From: DATGPD01 sp031423015
Lineage (GTDB): Bacteria > Planctomycetota > UBA1135 > UBA2386
Length of the DNA: 64,000 nt
Assembly: GCA_031423015.1 (NCBI GenBank)
Contig: JANPER010000040.1
Coordinates: 62,001 to 126,000 of the forward strand
Direction: 5' to 3'
Shown here: positions 35,181 to 43,934 of the stretch, piece after piece
Numbering within the stretch: the stretch's first letter is position 1
Layout: every line of letters begins with the position of its first letter
Position numbers and translations under genes: made by a program
Notes under the pieces: generated by a model
The model's database searches: none
What the model saw: the letters and a program-made list of their open reading frames with translations, nothing else
Told to the model about the DNA's origin: nothing

Positions 35181-36698
35181 ATGGCCGGTAGTCCCGAGCC
35201 GGACCAAACGCTGACTGAGTTCATGACCGACGAGCAACTGCACTTGCACCGATGGCATCCGATCGAAGATCTGCCAGACACCGTGGCTCAGCTCGCGATC
35301 CCTCAGCTCGCCACGCTGCGGCAGGCCTGGAAGCGCCAACGGAAGGACTTGCACGACTCGCCAGCGCTCAACCAGTTCGTGGAGCGCCAGGTTCGTCAGT
35401 GGAGCATTCAGACAGGGATCCTGGAACGTCTGTACACGCTCGACGACGGGATCACGTTGACGCTGGTGGAGCAGGGCTTTGACGCCGCGTATGTGCCGCA
35501 CGGCGCAACCGACATCTCTCCACTCCGGTTGATCCGTATTCTCGAGGATCATCGCGAGGCCGCCGAGGGCCTGTTCGCCTTCGTCAAGAACGAACGCGAG
35601 CTGTCGACGTCGTACGTCAAGGAACTGCACGCTGCGCTGTGCCGAAGCCAGGAGACCTCCGACGCCGTGAACTCGCTGGGTCGGATGGTTCAAGTCAGCC
35701 TGGTCAAAGGCGCCTACAAGACACAGCCCAACAACCCAAGGGATGTCGTGACAGGGAAGGTCGTCTTCGAGTACTGCCCGCCCGAGCACGTCGACTTGGA
35801 AATGGAGCGCCTCGTGGCCCTACACCTTGCACATACGGATGTACCCAGCGAGATCGAGGCTGCGTGGCTGCACCATCGCTTCGTACAGATCCATCCGTTC
35901 CAGGACGGCAACGGCCGCGTCGCGCGCGCACTCGCGACGCTGGTTTGCCTACGCGACGGCGGCTTCCCCTTGTTGGTGATGGCCAGCGACAAAGCCCGCT
36001 ACATCGAGTCGCTCCGTGCTGCCGACCGACGTGATCTCGGACCGTTCATACGTTTGGTCGCACGATTGCAAGAATCTGCCTTCACCAACGCGTTGTCGTT
36101 GAGCCAACAAGTGACGGAGGAGCAGGCTGGTGTCGACGCCATCGTGGCCGACGCGCGACGCCGGATCGAAGAGTCCGCGACGCGACGTTCGCTGCCTGTT
36201 CACCAGCGGGCCGAGCGGCTTGTCCAGCTCGCGCACGACGCCCTCGCCGGTGTGGCGGAGCAGATCACAACCTCGATGGCCGGTGTTGCGCGCGCTCCCA
36301 AGGCGCACGTGACAGTCGGCGAGCCAGACGGGCTGCGCCTGTTCCACGAGGACACCCTCCGCATTGCAGAGCGGCTCAACTACCGACCAAACCTCGGCGT
36401 CGAAACCTGGGACGTGAATCTGCGCATCGCCTACACGCCCCTCACGTACCTCGTCGTGTCGTTCCACCACTTGGGTGCTCGCGATCAAGAGGTGATGGTC
36501 GCAACGGCATTCCTGACCCAGCGACAGGGTCTGAACTCTCAGGGCGGCGCGGCCTCTCTCATCGAAACTCAGCCCATCTGCGACAGCCCCCTCTTCGTCA
36601 CGACTGAAACCGACGAAGCAGCGCTCACGCAGAGCTTCCAACTCTGGCTGCAAGACGCCATTCGCCGCGGCATGGACTTGTGGCGACGGAGCCTCTGA
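35181..36698 (+). CDS. Fic family protein (probable AMPylator)
   Basis: 505 residues. The Fic core has the active-site loop HPFQDGNGR at residues 238-246 (His238 is the base, Asn/Gly/Arg bind nucleotide phosphates). An N-terminal helix carries TGILERLYTLD (Thr78 to Glu82), matching the class II inhibitory pattern S/T-x-x-x-E but with Arg83 where Gly or Asn usually stands. A long C-terminal part (about 300-505) has no recognised domain. Fic proteins transfer AMP to protein hydroxyls; targets are unknown. It sits between an intact and a broken aconitase copy, which suggests acquisition. No antitoxin partner is visible. Confidence 0.9.
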   Translation: MAGSPEPDQTLTEFMTDEQLHLHRWHPIEDLPDTVAQLAIPQLATLRQAWKRQRKDLHDSPALNQFVERQVRQWSIQTGILERLYTLDDGITLTLVEQGFDAAYVPHGATDISPLRLIRILEDHREAAEGLFAFVKNERELSTSYVKELHAALCRSQETSDAVNSLGRMVQVSLVKGAYKTQPNNPRDVVTGKVVFEYCPPEHVDLEMERLVALHLAHTDVPSEIEAAWLHHRFVQIHPFQDGNGRVARALATLVCLRDGGFPLLVMASDKARYIESLRAADRRDLGPFIRLVARLQESAFTNALSLSQQVTEEQAGVDAIVADARRRIEESATRRSLPVHQRAERLVQLAHDALAGVAEQITTSMAGVARAPKAHVTVGEPDGLRLFHEDTLRIAERLNYRPNLGVETWDVNLRIAYTPLTYLVVSFHHLGARDQEVMVATAFLTQRQGLNSQGGAASLIETQPICDSPLFVTTETDEAALTQSFQLWLQDAIRRGMDLWRRSL

Positions 36699-36716
36699 AT
36701 CCGTCGACAGCTCTGC

Positions 36717-38687
36717 CTACAGCTCCCCCACCCCGCCGATCCTGCCCAAGAACGCCGACGCGATCACCACAGGCGGACTCGCCAGATACACCTGCCCAGG
36801 ACCCGAACGCCCAGGGAAGTTGCGGTTGATCGCCGACACCGTGACTTGGTCGGGTCGATTCGACACGCCGGGGCCGGCCTTGATGCAAGCGCCGCAGCTC
36901 GGATCGATCAGCTGAATACCCGCACCCTCGAACAGCGCGATGTATCCCATCTGCTGGGCGTACTCGCGGATCTTCTGGCTGCCGAACTGGATGTAGCACT
37001 GCACGCCCAGGGGAATGCTGCGGCCGTGGTCGAGCGCGTCGCGCACCGTGGCGGCATACATATCCATGTCCGCCTTCTTGCCACCGGTGCAGGAGCCGCC
37101 GTAGGCGATGTCGATCTTGATGTCCTTGGGCAGTGTGCGCAGCGGCACGCCGTTGCGCGGGTCGCCCGGGGTCGCCACCGTCGCCTCGATCGCCGCCAGA
37201 TCGATGTCGAAGGTGTAGCAGTACTTCGCGTCCGGATCGGCGTGCAGCACCGTCTTCTCGATCTGCGCGCGCGACACGCCCCGCATCTCTACCAGGTAGT
37301 CGAGCACCGTGTCGTCGGCCTCGGCGATACCAGTGAAGCCGCCGGCCTCCACCGCCATGTTGGTGAACGTCGCGCGCTCGTCCAACCCCAGCGCGCGCAG
37401 CCCGGGCCCGCCAAACTCCAACACCTTGCCGATGCCGTCGCCGCTCTTGAAGAACGGCTGGCTCAGCAGGTGCAGCATCACATCCTTGGCGGTCACGCCG
37501 TTGCGCAGCTTCCCGCGCATGTTGACGCGCGCCGTCTCCGGCACGCGCACGCGCACGTCCTTGGTGAACCACGCGTTCGCCATGTCGGTCGAGCCGACGC
37601 CGAACGCGAAACAACCGAGCACGCCGGCCATGCAGGTGTGTGAGTCGGTGCCGATCACCACCTGGCCAGGCAGCGCGATGTCCTCGATGACGATGTTGTG
37701 GCAGATGCCCTCGCTGCCCACCAGCTTGCCGTCGCGCTTCACTTCGCCGTAGAGCTTCACGCCCTGCTGCTTCGTGAACTTCTCTTGCACGGTCGCAAGG
37801 CTCGCCGCTTGCTCGCGTAGGCCCATCTTGATGTGCGCCTCGGGCATGATCTGGTCGAGGAACGTGAGGTGGTCGCGGAACGCGAACACCGACTCGGGAT
37901 CCTTGATCGTCGCCTCGGCGCCGAGCCCCATGCGGAACAGTGCCTCCGCCATCGGCGTGACGTACTCGTGGCTGAAGCGCACGTCGGCGCGCACGAACAA
38001 CGCTTCGCCCGGCTTGACCGCCGGCACGCCGAGCGCCCCGGTCTTGGCGTCGGCGATCGCGCGCCGTGCCAGAATCTTCTCGCACAGCGTCATCGGCCGC
38101 GCCGTGGTGTCGATCGTGGGCGGACTCACGGTGCCGGCGAGCCGCGCCTTGTTGTAGGCGAACAGACCGCCGTGCTCGACGATCGACGCCGAGATGGGAT
38201 CGAGACCCTTGGTGAACTCGCTGATCGGAATCGCCTCGCCGCGCTCGATGCGCGCCAGCAAGCCGAAGTCGGTCGACGTGAGTAGGCCGATGTTCTGACA
38301 GTTCTGACCGTAGATCTTCTCGATGTTCTTGGCGATGACGAGCTGCACGCCGGCCTTCAGCTCGGAGAACGGCGCGGTCTCGCGGCTGCTGCCGCAACCC
38401 TTCGACAGCCCGCTCACGATCACGCCGAAGCCGCCGGCCTTGATCGCGTCTTTCTTGATGTTGCCGCCGCGCAGCCCCACCAGGCAGTAGCGCGCCAACG
38501 TCTCGTCGTAGTAGTAGCAGACCCAACCCGGCGTCAGCTCGTCGGTCGAGATGTTGTCGATGAGCTTGCGCGCCGGATCGAACGTCAGGTTCACGCCGCC
38601 GTCGAGCTGCGGCTTGAGCTGGTCTTGATCCTCGGTGAGGTACAAGACGCGGCCCTTGATCTGCACGGACTTGGTCGCGGCGACCAT
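36717..38687 (-). CDS. Aconitase-superfamily hydratase with N-terminal swivel domain
   Basis: Iron-sulfur hydro-lyase, 656 residues. The swivel domain comes first (about 1-180: TDELTPGWVCYYYDE, SKGCGSSRETAPFSEL, QNIGLLTSTDF), then the three catalytic domains with GTDSHTCMAGVLGCFAFGVGSTD, GGSCTGGKKADM and DPSCGACIKAGPG (Cys598 and Cys601). The Cys in SHTC and the CxxC ligate the 4Fe-4S cluster. This order is like AcnB or a LeuD-LeuC fusion and unlike AcnA. The substrate may be citrate, isopropylmalate or homocitrate. The start overlaps the thiolase stop by one base, so the two form an operon. Convergent with the Fic gene. Confidence 0.88.
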   Translation of the reverse strand: MVAATKSVQIKGRVLYLTEDQDQLKPQLDGGVNLTFDPARKLIDNISTDELTPGWVCYYYDETLARYCLVGLRGGNIKKDAIKAGGFGVIVSGLSKGCGSSRETAPFSELKAGVQLVIAKNIEKIYGQNCQNIGLLTSTDFGLLARIERGEAIPISEFTKGLDPISASIVEHGGLFAYNKARLAGTVSPPTIDTTARPMTLCEKILARRAIADAKTGALGVPAVKPGEALFVRADVRFSHEYVTPMAEALFRMGLGAEATIKDPESVFAFRDHLTFLDQIMPEAHIKMGLREQAASLATVQEKFTKQQGVKLYGEVKRDGKLVGSEGICHNIVIEDIALPGQVVIGTDSHTCMAGVLGCFAFGVGSTDMANAWFTKDVRVRVPETARVNMRGKLRNGVTAKDVMLHLLSQPFFKSGDGIGKVLEFGGPGLRALGLDERATFTNMAVEAGGFTGIAEADDTVLDYLVEMRGVSRAQIEKTVLHADPDAKYCYTFDIDLAAIEATVATPGDPRNGVPLRTLPKDIKIDIAYGGSCTGGKKADMDMYAATVRDALDHGRSIPLGVQCYIQFGSQKIREYAQQMGYIALFEGAGIQLIDPSCGACIKAGPGVSNRPDQVTVSAINRNFPGRSGPGQVYLASPPVVIASAFLGRIGGVGEL

Positions 38688-39886
38688 CAGATGCGCTCCA
38701 GGATCAACGCGATGCCTTGGCCACCGCCGATGCAGGCGCTGGCGCAGCCGTAGCGCTTACCCGTGTCGGTGAGTTCGCGAATCAGCGTCAGCACAAGGCG
38801 CGAGCCGGTGGCGCCCAGTGGATGCCCCAGCGCGATGGCGCCGCCGTTCACGTTCACCTTCTTGCGGTCGAGGCCGAGTTCCTTCTCACAGCCGAGATAC
38901 TGCGCGCTGAACGCCTCGTTGATCTCGAACAGATCGATGTCGCTGAGCTTCAGGTTGGCGCGCTCTACCGCCTGACGGATCGCGGTCACCGGCCCAATGC
39001 CCATGAGCGACGGCTCGACGCCGGTGATGCCCCACGATCGAATCCGCACCTTCGGCTTCAAGCCGAGTTCGCGCGCGCGCTCAGCCGTGCACACGGTGAG
39101 CGCGGCAGCGCCGTCGACGATGCCCGACGCGTTGCCCGCGGTCACCGTGCCGTCCTTGCCGAACGCGGCCGACAGCTTGCTGAGCGCTTCGAGCGACGTC
39201 TCCGGCTTGATGTGATCGTCGCTGTCGACCACCACTTCCTTGCGGCCCTGCTTGACGGTGATCGGCACGATCTCGGCTTTGAACTTGCCCGCCTTCACCG
39301 CCGCGGCGCCAAGCTGATGCGAGCGCAGCGCGAACTCGTCTTGCGCTTGCCGGCTGATCTCGAACTTCTTGGCCACGTTCTCCGCGGTCTGCGCCATGAA
39401 CAGGCCACACAGCGGATCCTGCAGCGCCTCGAACAGCAGGTCCTGCAGCGCCGGGGGCGAACCGAAGCGCACCCCGGAGCGCAGGCCCGGCAACACGTGC
39501 GGCGCTTGGCTCATGTTCTCCATGCCGCCCGCGAGGCACAACTTGGCTTCGCCGGCGAGCATCGCGTGACACGCCGAGATGACCGACTGGATGCCGCTGC
39601 CGCACAGCCGATTGATGGTCAGCGCCGGCCGGTCGATCGGCACGCCTGCCTTGAGGCCCACGTGGCGGCCGCCGTAGATCGCGTCGTTGCTGGTCTGCAG
39701 CGCGTTGCCGAAGAACACTTGATCGACCTGATCGGGCTTCACCCCGGTGCGTTCGAGCGCCGCCTTGCTGGCGATCGCGCCCAGCTCGATGGCTGACAGG
39801 TCCTTGAAGAGGCCAAAGCCCGGGGTGCCGACGTATTCCGCCATCGCGGTGCGGGCGCCGCCTAGGATCACGAGTTCGCGCTGCAT
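38687..39886 (-). CDS. Thiolase family acetyl-CoA C-acetyltransferase
   Basis: Cytoplasmic enzyme of 399 residues that joins or cleaves acyl-CoA with acetyl-CoA. Cys95 in NRLCGSG is the acyl-carrying nucleophile; His355 in GGAIALGHPLGATG and Cys385 in SACIGGGQG complete the active site. NEAFSAQ and GGMENMSQAP are also conserved. The ATG at 39886 (MQRELVILGGAR) is chosen since the fold starts here. It may feed fatty acid oxidation or, with the methylmalonyl-CoA mutase further left, propionyl-CoA metabolism. First gene of the thiolase-aconitase operon. Confidence 0.95.
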   Translation of the reverse strand: MQRELVILGGARTAMAEYVGTPGFGLFKDLSAIELGAIASKAALERTGVKPDQVDQVFFGNALQTSNDAIYGGRHVGLKAGVPIDRPALTINRLCGSGIQSVISACHAMLAGEAKLCLAGGMENMSQAPHVLPGLRSGVRFGSPPALQDLLFEALQDPLCGLFMAQTAENVAKKFEISRQAQDEFALRSHQLGAAAVKAGKFKAEIVPITVKQGRKEVVVDSDDHIKPETSLEALSKLSAAFGKDGTVTAGNASGIVDGAAALTVCTAERARELGLKPKVRIRSWGITGVEPSLMGIGPVTAIRQAVERANLKLSDIDLFEINEAFSAQYLGCEKELGLDRKKVNVNGGAIALGHPLGATGSRLVLTLIRELTDTGKRYGCASACIGGGQGIALILERI

Positions 39887-39978
39887 CTGCGGAGTGTCGG
39901 CCGCGGGCGTGACGCGGGCAAGGAGGAAGGTCGGGGGCGGCCACATCCATCAGGCCGGCCGGCCCGCGGGACACCGCA

Positions 39979-42900
39979 TCAGCGCGTCGGGGTGGCGAGA
40001 AGATCGCGAAGGCCAGGAAGCGCGCGCTCGGCGTCGGTCAGTTCGCCCACGGCGACACGATCCATCGCGCCTCGCACGGCGGCAGCGCCGACGGCCCACC
40101 AACGCACGACCCCGTCGTGCGCCGCCGTGACGATGTGTTCGTCGTCGGCGAACGCGACGTGCTCGACCGGCGCCGGGTGCGGCAGGACCAGGGCGAGTTC
40201 GCCGCTGCGCGACCAGACCCGGGCCGTGCCGTCGTACGACGCAGTCGCCAGCAGCTCGCCGCCCGGCGCGGACGCGGCGGCGAAGACCGAGTGTTGGTGG
40301 CCCACCAGAGTTGCGCTGATCCGCCACGCGGTGAGATCGATGACGTGCACGCGTCCGTCGGTCACGGGCGCCAGCAGTGCCTGCTCGTCGTGCGTGAGCG
40401 AGAGCAGGCTCACGCGCCGCTGGCCCGCCACCCTGATCTCACGTTGCTTGGCACCGGAGGCGTCGGCTTCGATCACCCAGCCGTCGGCGGTACCCACGAA
40501 GAACCGAGAGCCGTCCCGGCGTGCGCAACTCGCGAAGCCATTCCATGCCAAGGACGCGCACTCGCCAGTCGCCGGTCGGCACAGGAACGGCGACCCCCTG
40601 CCCTCGGTGCTCGCGACGATCCAACCGCCCGCGACGGGCAACGCCATCCACACGTCACTCCTGGCGGGAAGACCAAGGTCGAGTTGCGTCGGCTCGGCGT
40701 CGACGGTGAGATCCCACTGCCACACCGAGCCAGACATGCTGGGGATCAGTACGCGCCGCCCATCGCCGGTGACGCTCGGCCATCCCGATAGTACGGCGAG
40801 GTCGGCGCGGCGCCGTTGGCGGCCGGCAAGGTCGCAGAGGAGCAGCCTCCCGTCCGTCGACGCGACCAGCACGCCCCCATCGACGGTGCGCAGGCTGGGT
40901 CGCGACAGCCCAGCCACCATGGCGACGTCGGGCCGTGGCTCCAGTCGCCACGTGCGTGCGGTACCGTCCCAACTCGTGGAAATCACTTCGTCGCTGCCCG
41001 GCGCCGGCGAGCAGGTCAGCCAGGTGATCCCGTTCTGGTGACCGGTGGCTGACCAGCGGCGGACACCTTCCAAATCCCACAGGTCGATCCTGCCCGCCCA
41101 ACTTCCGGTGACGATGCCGCGCCCGTCTGCAGTGAACGCCGCGCAGACAGCCTGGCCCATCTCGGGTCGGAAGACGTGGCTCACCTCGCCGTCGTGACCG
41201 CGCACCACCAGCACGGCTCCATCCCGATACGACGCGAGCAGCGTGTCCCCCCGCGGGGCGAACTGCAACGTGACGAGCCGCGTCGTCTGGCTGGCGGCCG
41301 CGTGCGCGATGCGCCGGACGAGGTGGCCATGCAGGTCCCAGACGTGGACGACGCCGGACGGATCGCCGGTGGCGATGCGCTCCGTGCCGATCGCCAGCCA
41401 AACGACGGGCGCGTCACCGTCGGACAGCGGCACGTACGAGCGATCGGGGCGCCAGATACCACCGGCGCACACCGCGCTGCCGTCAGCTAGAAACCCGCCG
41501 CAGCGCCAGGCTGGGCCGCGCGGCGGCGGCGGCGACAAACGCTCGGGCTGCTCCGCGTCCGACCACAGGCTGGCCGCGCCGTCGGCGTGCACCACCAGGA
41601 GCCGTGGCGGGTCTCTGCTGCCGTAGGACACGCCGACGGCATCCGTTGTCGGCAGGGCGCGGCGCTCGACGATCGCGTCGCCGACGACCTCGTACACGCG
41701 CACCCGCCCCTGTGCGTCGACCGCGGCCAGGGCCGCACCGACTGGCGCGAACGCCACCAGCGACGGCCGGCCGCGCGCGATCGCAATGGGCTGGCCCACG
41801 ACGCTGCCGTCGCGCCGGTGGACTGTCGCCTGCTGGTCTTCACCGGCAATCACGACGTGGCTGCCGTCCGGTGAGCAGACCGACCACGAGAGCTGCACGT
41901 CGCCGCGGCGCAGCGTCGTCGCACGGCGCAGGTCGAACATCACTTCCTGCACGTAGGCGAGAACCCGCGCGTCCGGCCCGCAGCGCCAGGCCTCCCGGGC
42001 GAGCTTGAACGCGAGTTCGGGGTTCCTCGCGTGAACGTCCTGGGCCGCGGCGAGGAGCGCGCGTGCGCGCAAGCGCGCCTCGGCGCGCACGCTGCGCTGC
42101 AACAGCAACAGCGCCACGGCCAGCGCGACGCACACCGTCGCCAGCACCGCTGTCGCGGCCGGATTCCGCTGGCACCAGCGCACGCCGCGGAGCCACGGTC
42201 CGAGTGGCCTCGTCCGCACCGGCTCACACGACCGGATGCGCCGCAGCTCCTCGGCGAACTCCAGCGCGGTTTGGAACCGCCGGCGCGGGTCCTTCTCCAG
42301 TGCCTTGTCGAGCACCGCCCGCAGGTCGGGCCCCACCGCGCGGTTGAACTGCCGCGGGTCCGGCACCGGTTCGTGCAGGATGCTCCGGTACAGGGAGTCC
42401 CGCTGCCCGGCCGCGAACGGCGGCCGCAGGGTCAGGCACTCGTACAGCGTCGCGCCCAGGCCGTACACATCGGTGCGCCGGTCCGTCGCACCCGCGGCCA
42501 CCTGTTCTGGGGCCATGTACACCGGCGTTCCCAGCGGCTCGCCGCTCTGGGTGAGTGTGGCGCGCCCGGCGTCGTCGGCCCGCGCGAGACCGAAGTCCGC
42601 CAGCACCGGCTCGTGGCCGCGCTCGAGCAACACGTTGGCCGGCTTCACGTCGCGATGCACGATGCCGGCCTCGTGCGCGGCGTGCAGTGCCCGCGCCAGC
42701 TTCTCGGCCAAGGTGAGCAGGTCGATCATCTCCGGCGCGGTCGACCGGCTCCGAGGCGTACTGGTCGGGCGCTCTCGCCGGCGCTGCGCGAGCCACTCGG
42801 CCAGGCTCTCGCCGTCGATCAGACGCATCGCCAGGTAGAGCGTGCCCTCCGACTCACCGGCCTCGTACACCGTGCAGATGTTGGGGTGATCGAGGCGCGA

Positions 42901-43269
42901 CAGGGCCTGCACTTCGTGCCGGAAGCGGGCCCGCGCCCGCTCGTCGAGGTTCGCCCCCGGTCGCAGCAGCTTGATCGCGACGCGGCGTCCTAGACTGGAC
43001 TGCTCCGCCAGCCAGACGACGCCCATGCCACCGTGCCCCAGCCGCCGCAACAGCAGGAAGTCGCCGAGCCGGCGCGGTGGCGACGCGGTAGACCCGGTCA
43101 GGCCAGCGGCGCCGAGTTGGCGGAGCACGCCGCGCACGTCCGACGCCAGATCGGGGGCGCTGGCGCAGATCCGGTCGATCGCGGCCTCGCCCTCTTCGAC
43201 CAGAGCGTCGAGGCACCGAATCGCCAGGTCTTCGATGCGGGTCTCGCGCAGGTCATCGTCGTCCGTCAC
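39979..43269 (-). CDS. Transmembrane serine/threonine kinase with C-terminal WD40 propellers
   Basis: 1096 residues. The Hanks-type kinase domain (about 68-345) is complete: LGHGGMGVVWLAE glycine loop, VAIKLL Lys, HRDVKPANVLL catalytic loop, DFGLA and GTPVYMAPEQ. A single membrane helix (AATAVLATVCVALAVALLLL, about 372-391) is followed by a long extracytoplasmic or scaffold part with WD40-like blades (GVVHVWDLHG, GRIDLWDLEG, GTARTWRLE, GTARVWSRSG). Start codons of this gene and the divergent sigma factor are 26 bases apart, a typical pairing in planctomycetes; phosphorylation control of the sigma factor or shared regulation is inference. Confidence 0.95.
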   Translation of the reverse strand: MTDDDDLRETRIEDLAIRCLDALVEEGEAAIDRICASAPDLASDVRGVLRQLGAAGLTGSTASPPRRLGDFLLLRRLGHGGMGVVWLAEQSSLGRRVAIKLLRPGANLDERARARFRHEVQALSRLDHPNICTVYEAGESEGTLYLAMRLIDGESLAEWLAQRRRERPTSTPRSRSTAPEMIDLLTLAEKLARALHAAHEAGIVHRDVKPANVLLERGHEPVLADFGLARADDAGRATLTQSGEPLGTPVYMAPEQVAAGATDRRTDVYGLGATLYECLTLRPPFAAGQRDSLYRSILHEPVPDPRQFNRAVGPDLRAVLDKALEKDPRRRFQTALEFAEELRRIRSCEPVRTRPLGPWLRGVRWCQRNPAATAVLATVCVALAVALLLLQRSVRAEARLRARALLAAAQDVHARNPELAFKLAREAWRCGPDARVLAYVQEVMFDLRRATTLRRGDVQLSWSVCSPDGSHVVIAGEDQQATVHRRDGSVVGQPIAIARGRPSLVAFAPVGAALAAVDAQGRVRVYEVVGDAIVERRALPTTDAVGVSYGSRDPPRLLVVHADGAASLWSDAEQPERLSPPPPRGPAWRCGGFLADGSAVCAGGIWRPDRSYVPLSDGDAPVVWLAIGTERIATGDPSGVVHVWDLHGHLVRRIAHAAASQTTRLVTLQFAPRGDTLLASYRDGAVLVVRGHDGEVSHVFRPEMGQAVCAAFTADGRGIVTGSWAGRIDLWDLEGVRRWSATGHQNGITWLTCSPAPGSDEVISTSWDGTARTWRLEPRPDVAMVAGLSRPSLRTVDGGVLVASTDGRLLLCDLAGRQRRRADLAVLSGWPSVTGDGRRVLIPSMSGSVWQWDLTVDAEPTQLDLGLPARSDVWMALPVAGGWIVASTEGRGSPFLCRPATGECASLAWNGFASCARRDGSRFFVGTADGWVIEADASGAKQREIRVAGQRRVSLLSLTHDEQALLAPVTDGRVHVIDLTAWRISATLVGHQHSVFAAASAPGGELLATASYDGTARVWSRSGELALVLPHPAPVEHVAFADDEHIVTAAHDGVVRWWAVGAAAVRGAMDRVAVGELTDAERALPGLRDLLATPTR

Positions 43270-43295
43270 GCTGTCGCTCCGCGGGTCGTAACATC

Positions 43296-43919
43296 GTGGC
43301 GCCCGTGTCCTCCGAAGACCAGCACCGCGAACTCGTGCAGCAGGCAGCGCAAGGCGCCAGCCCCGCTCTGCAGACCCTGCTCCAGCAGCACCTGCCCGCC
43401 CTCCTCGCCTACATCCGCCTCAACTCCGATGCCTTGATCCGGCAGCACGAGTCGTGCGCCGACGTGGCACAGTCCGTGTGCCGCGAAGCGCTGGCGGATC
43501 TCGCCGGCTTCGAGTACCGGGGCGAAGGCGCGTTCTGCAACTGGCTCTGCAAACGGGCGCTGGCGAAGCTCGCCAACCGCCGCCGGCACTATCTGGCGCT
43601 CAAGCGTGACGTCGGCCGCGAGCGCCCACTCGCCGCCGCGGACTCGCAGGCCGGGATCGCCGCCCTCTACGCCTCGCTCGCTTCGCCGAGCGAAGCCGCG
43701 ATCGCCAGCGAGACCGTCGCGCGCATGGAGCGCGCTTTCGATCGACTGACCGACGATCAGCGGCAGGTGATCACTCTGGCACGTGTGGTCGGGCTGGGCC
43801 ATGACGAGGTCGCCGCGGAGATGGGGCGGAGCGAAGGCGCAGTGCGCACGCTGCTGCACCGAGCCCTGGCGAAGCTGGGGCGACTCATGGACCTGGAGGC
43901 GCAGCAGTCGCAAGGTTGA
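43296..43919 (+). CDS. RNA polymerase sigma factor, ECF-like
   Basis: 207 residues. Region 2 is visible in the first half (LLQQHLPALLAYIRLNSD ... DVAQSVCREALADLAGFEYRGEGAFCNWL), and region 4 near the end (RLTDDQRQVITLARVVGLGHDEVAAEMGRSEGAVRTLLHRALAKL) gives the -35-binding helix-turn-helix. This form is like the planctomycete sigma-70/ECF group found next to WD40 kinases. The start is a GTG (43296). The kinase is divergent; the secreted protein downstream is convergent. Confidence 0.92.
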   Translation: MAPVSSEDQHRELVQQAAQGASPALQTLLQQHLPALLAYIRLNSDALIRQHESCADVAQSVCREALADLAGFEYRGEGAFCNWLCKRALAKLANRRRHYLALKRDVGRERPLAAADSQAGIAALYASLASPSEAAIASETVARMERAFDRLTDDQRQVITLARVVGLGHDEVAAEMGRSEGAVRTLLHRALAKLGRLMDLEAQQSQG

Positions 43920-43934
43920 GCGCGTGCTCCGTTG

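Noticed and set aside
34834..35181. N-terminal extension of the APC permease gene
   Set aside because: The frame is open but encodes the aconitase relic and Arg-rich sequence; permease homology begins only near 34800.
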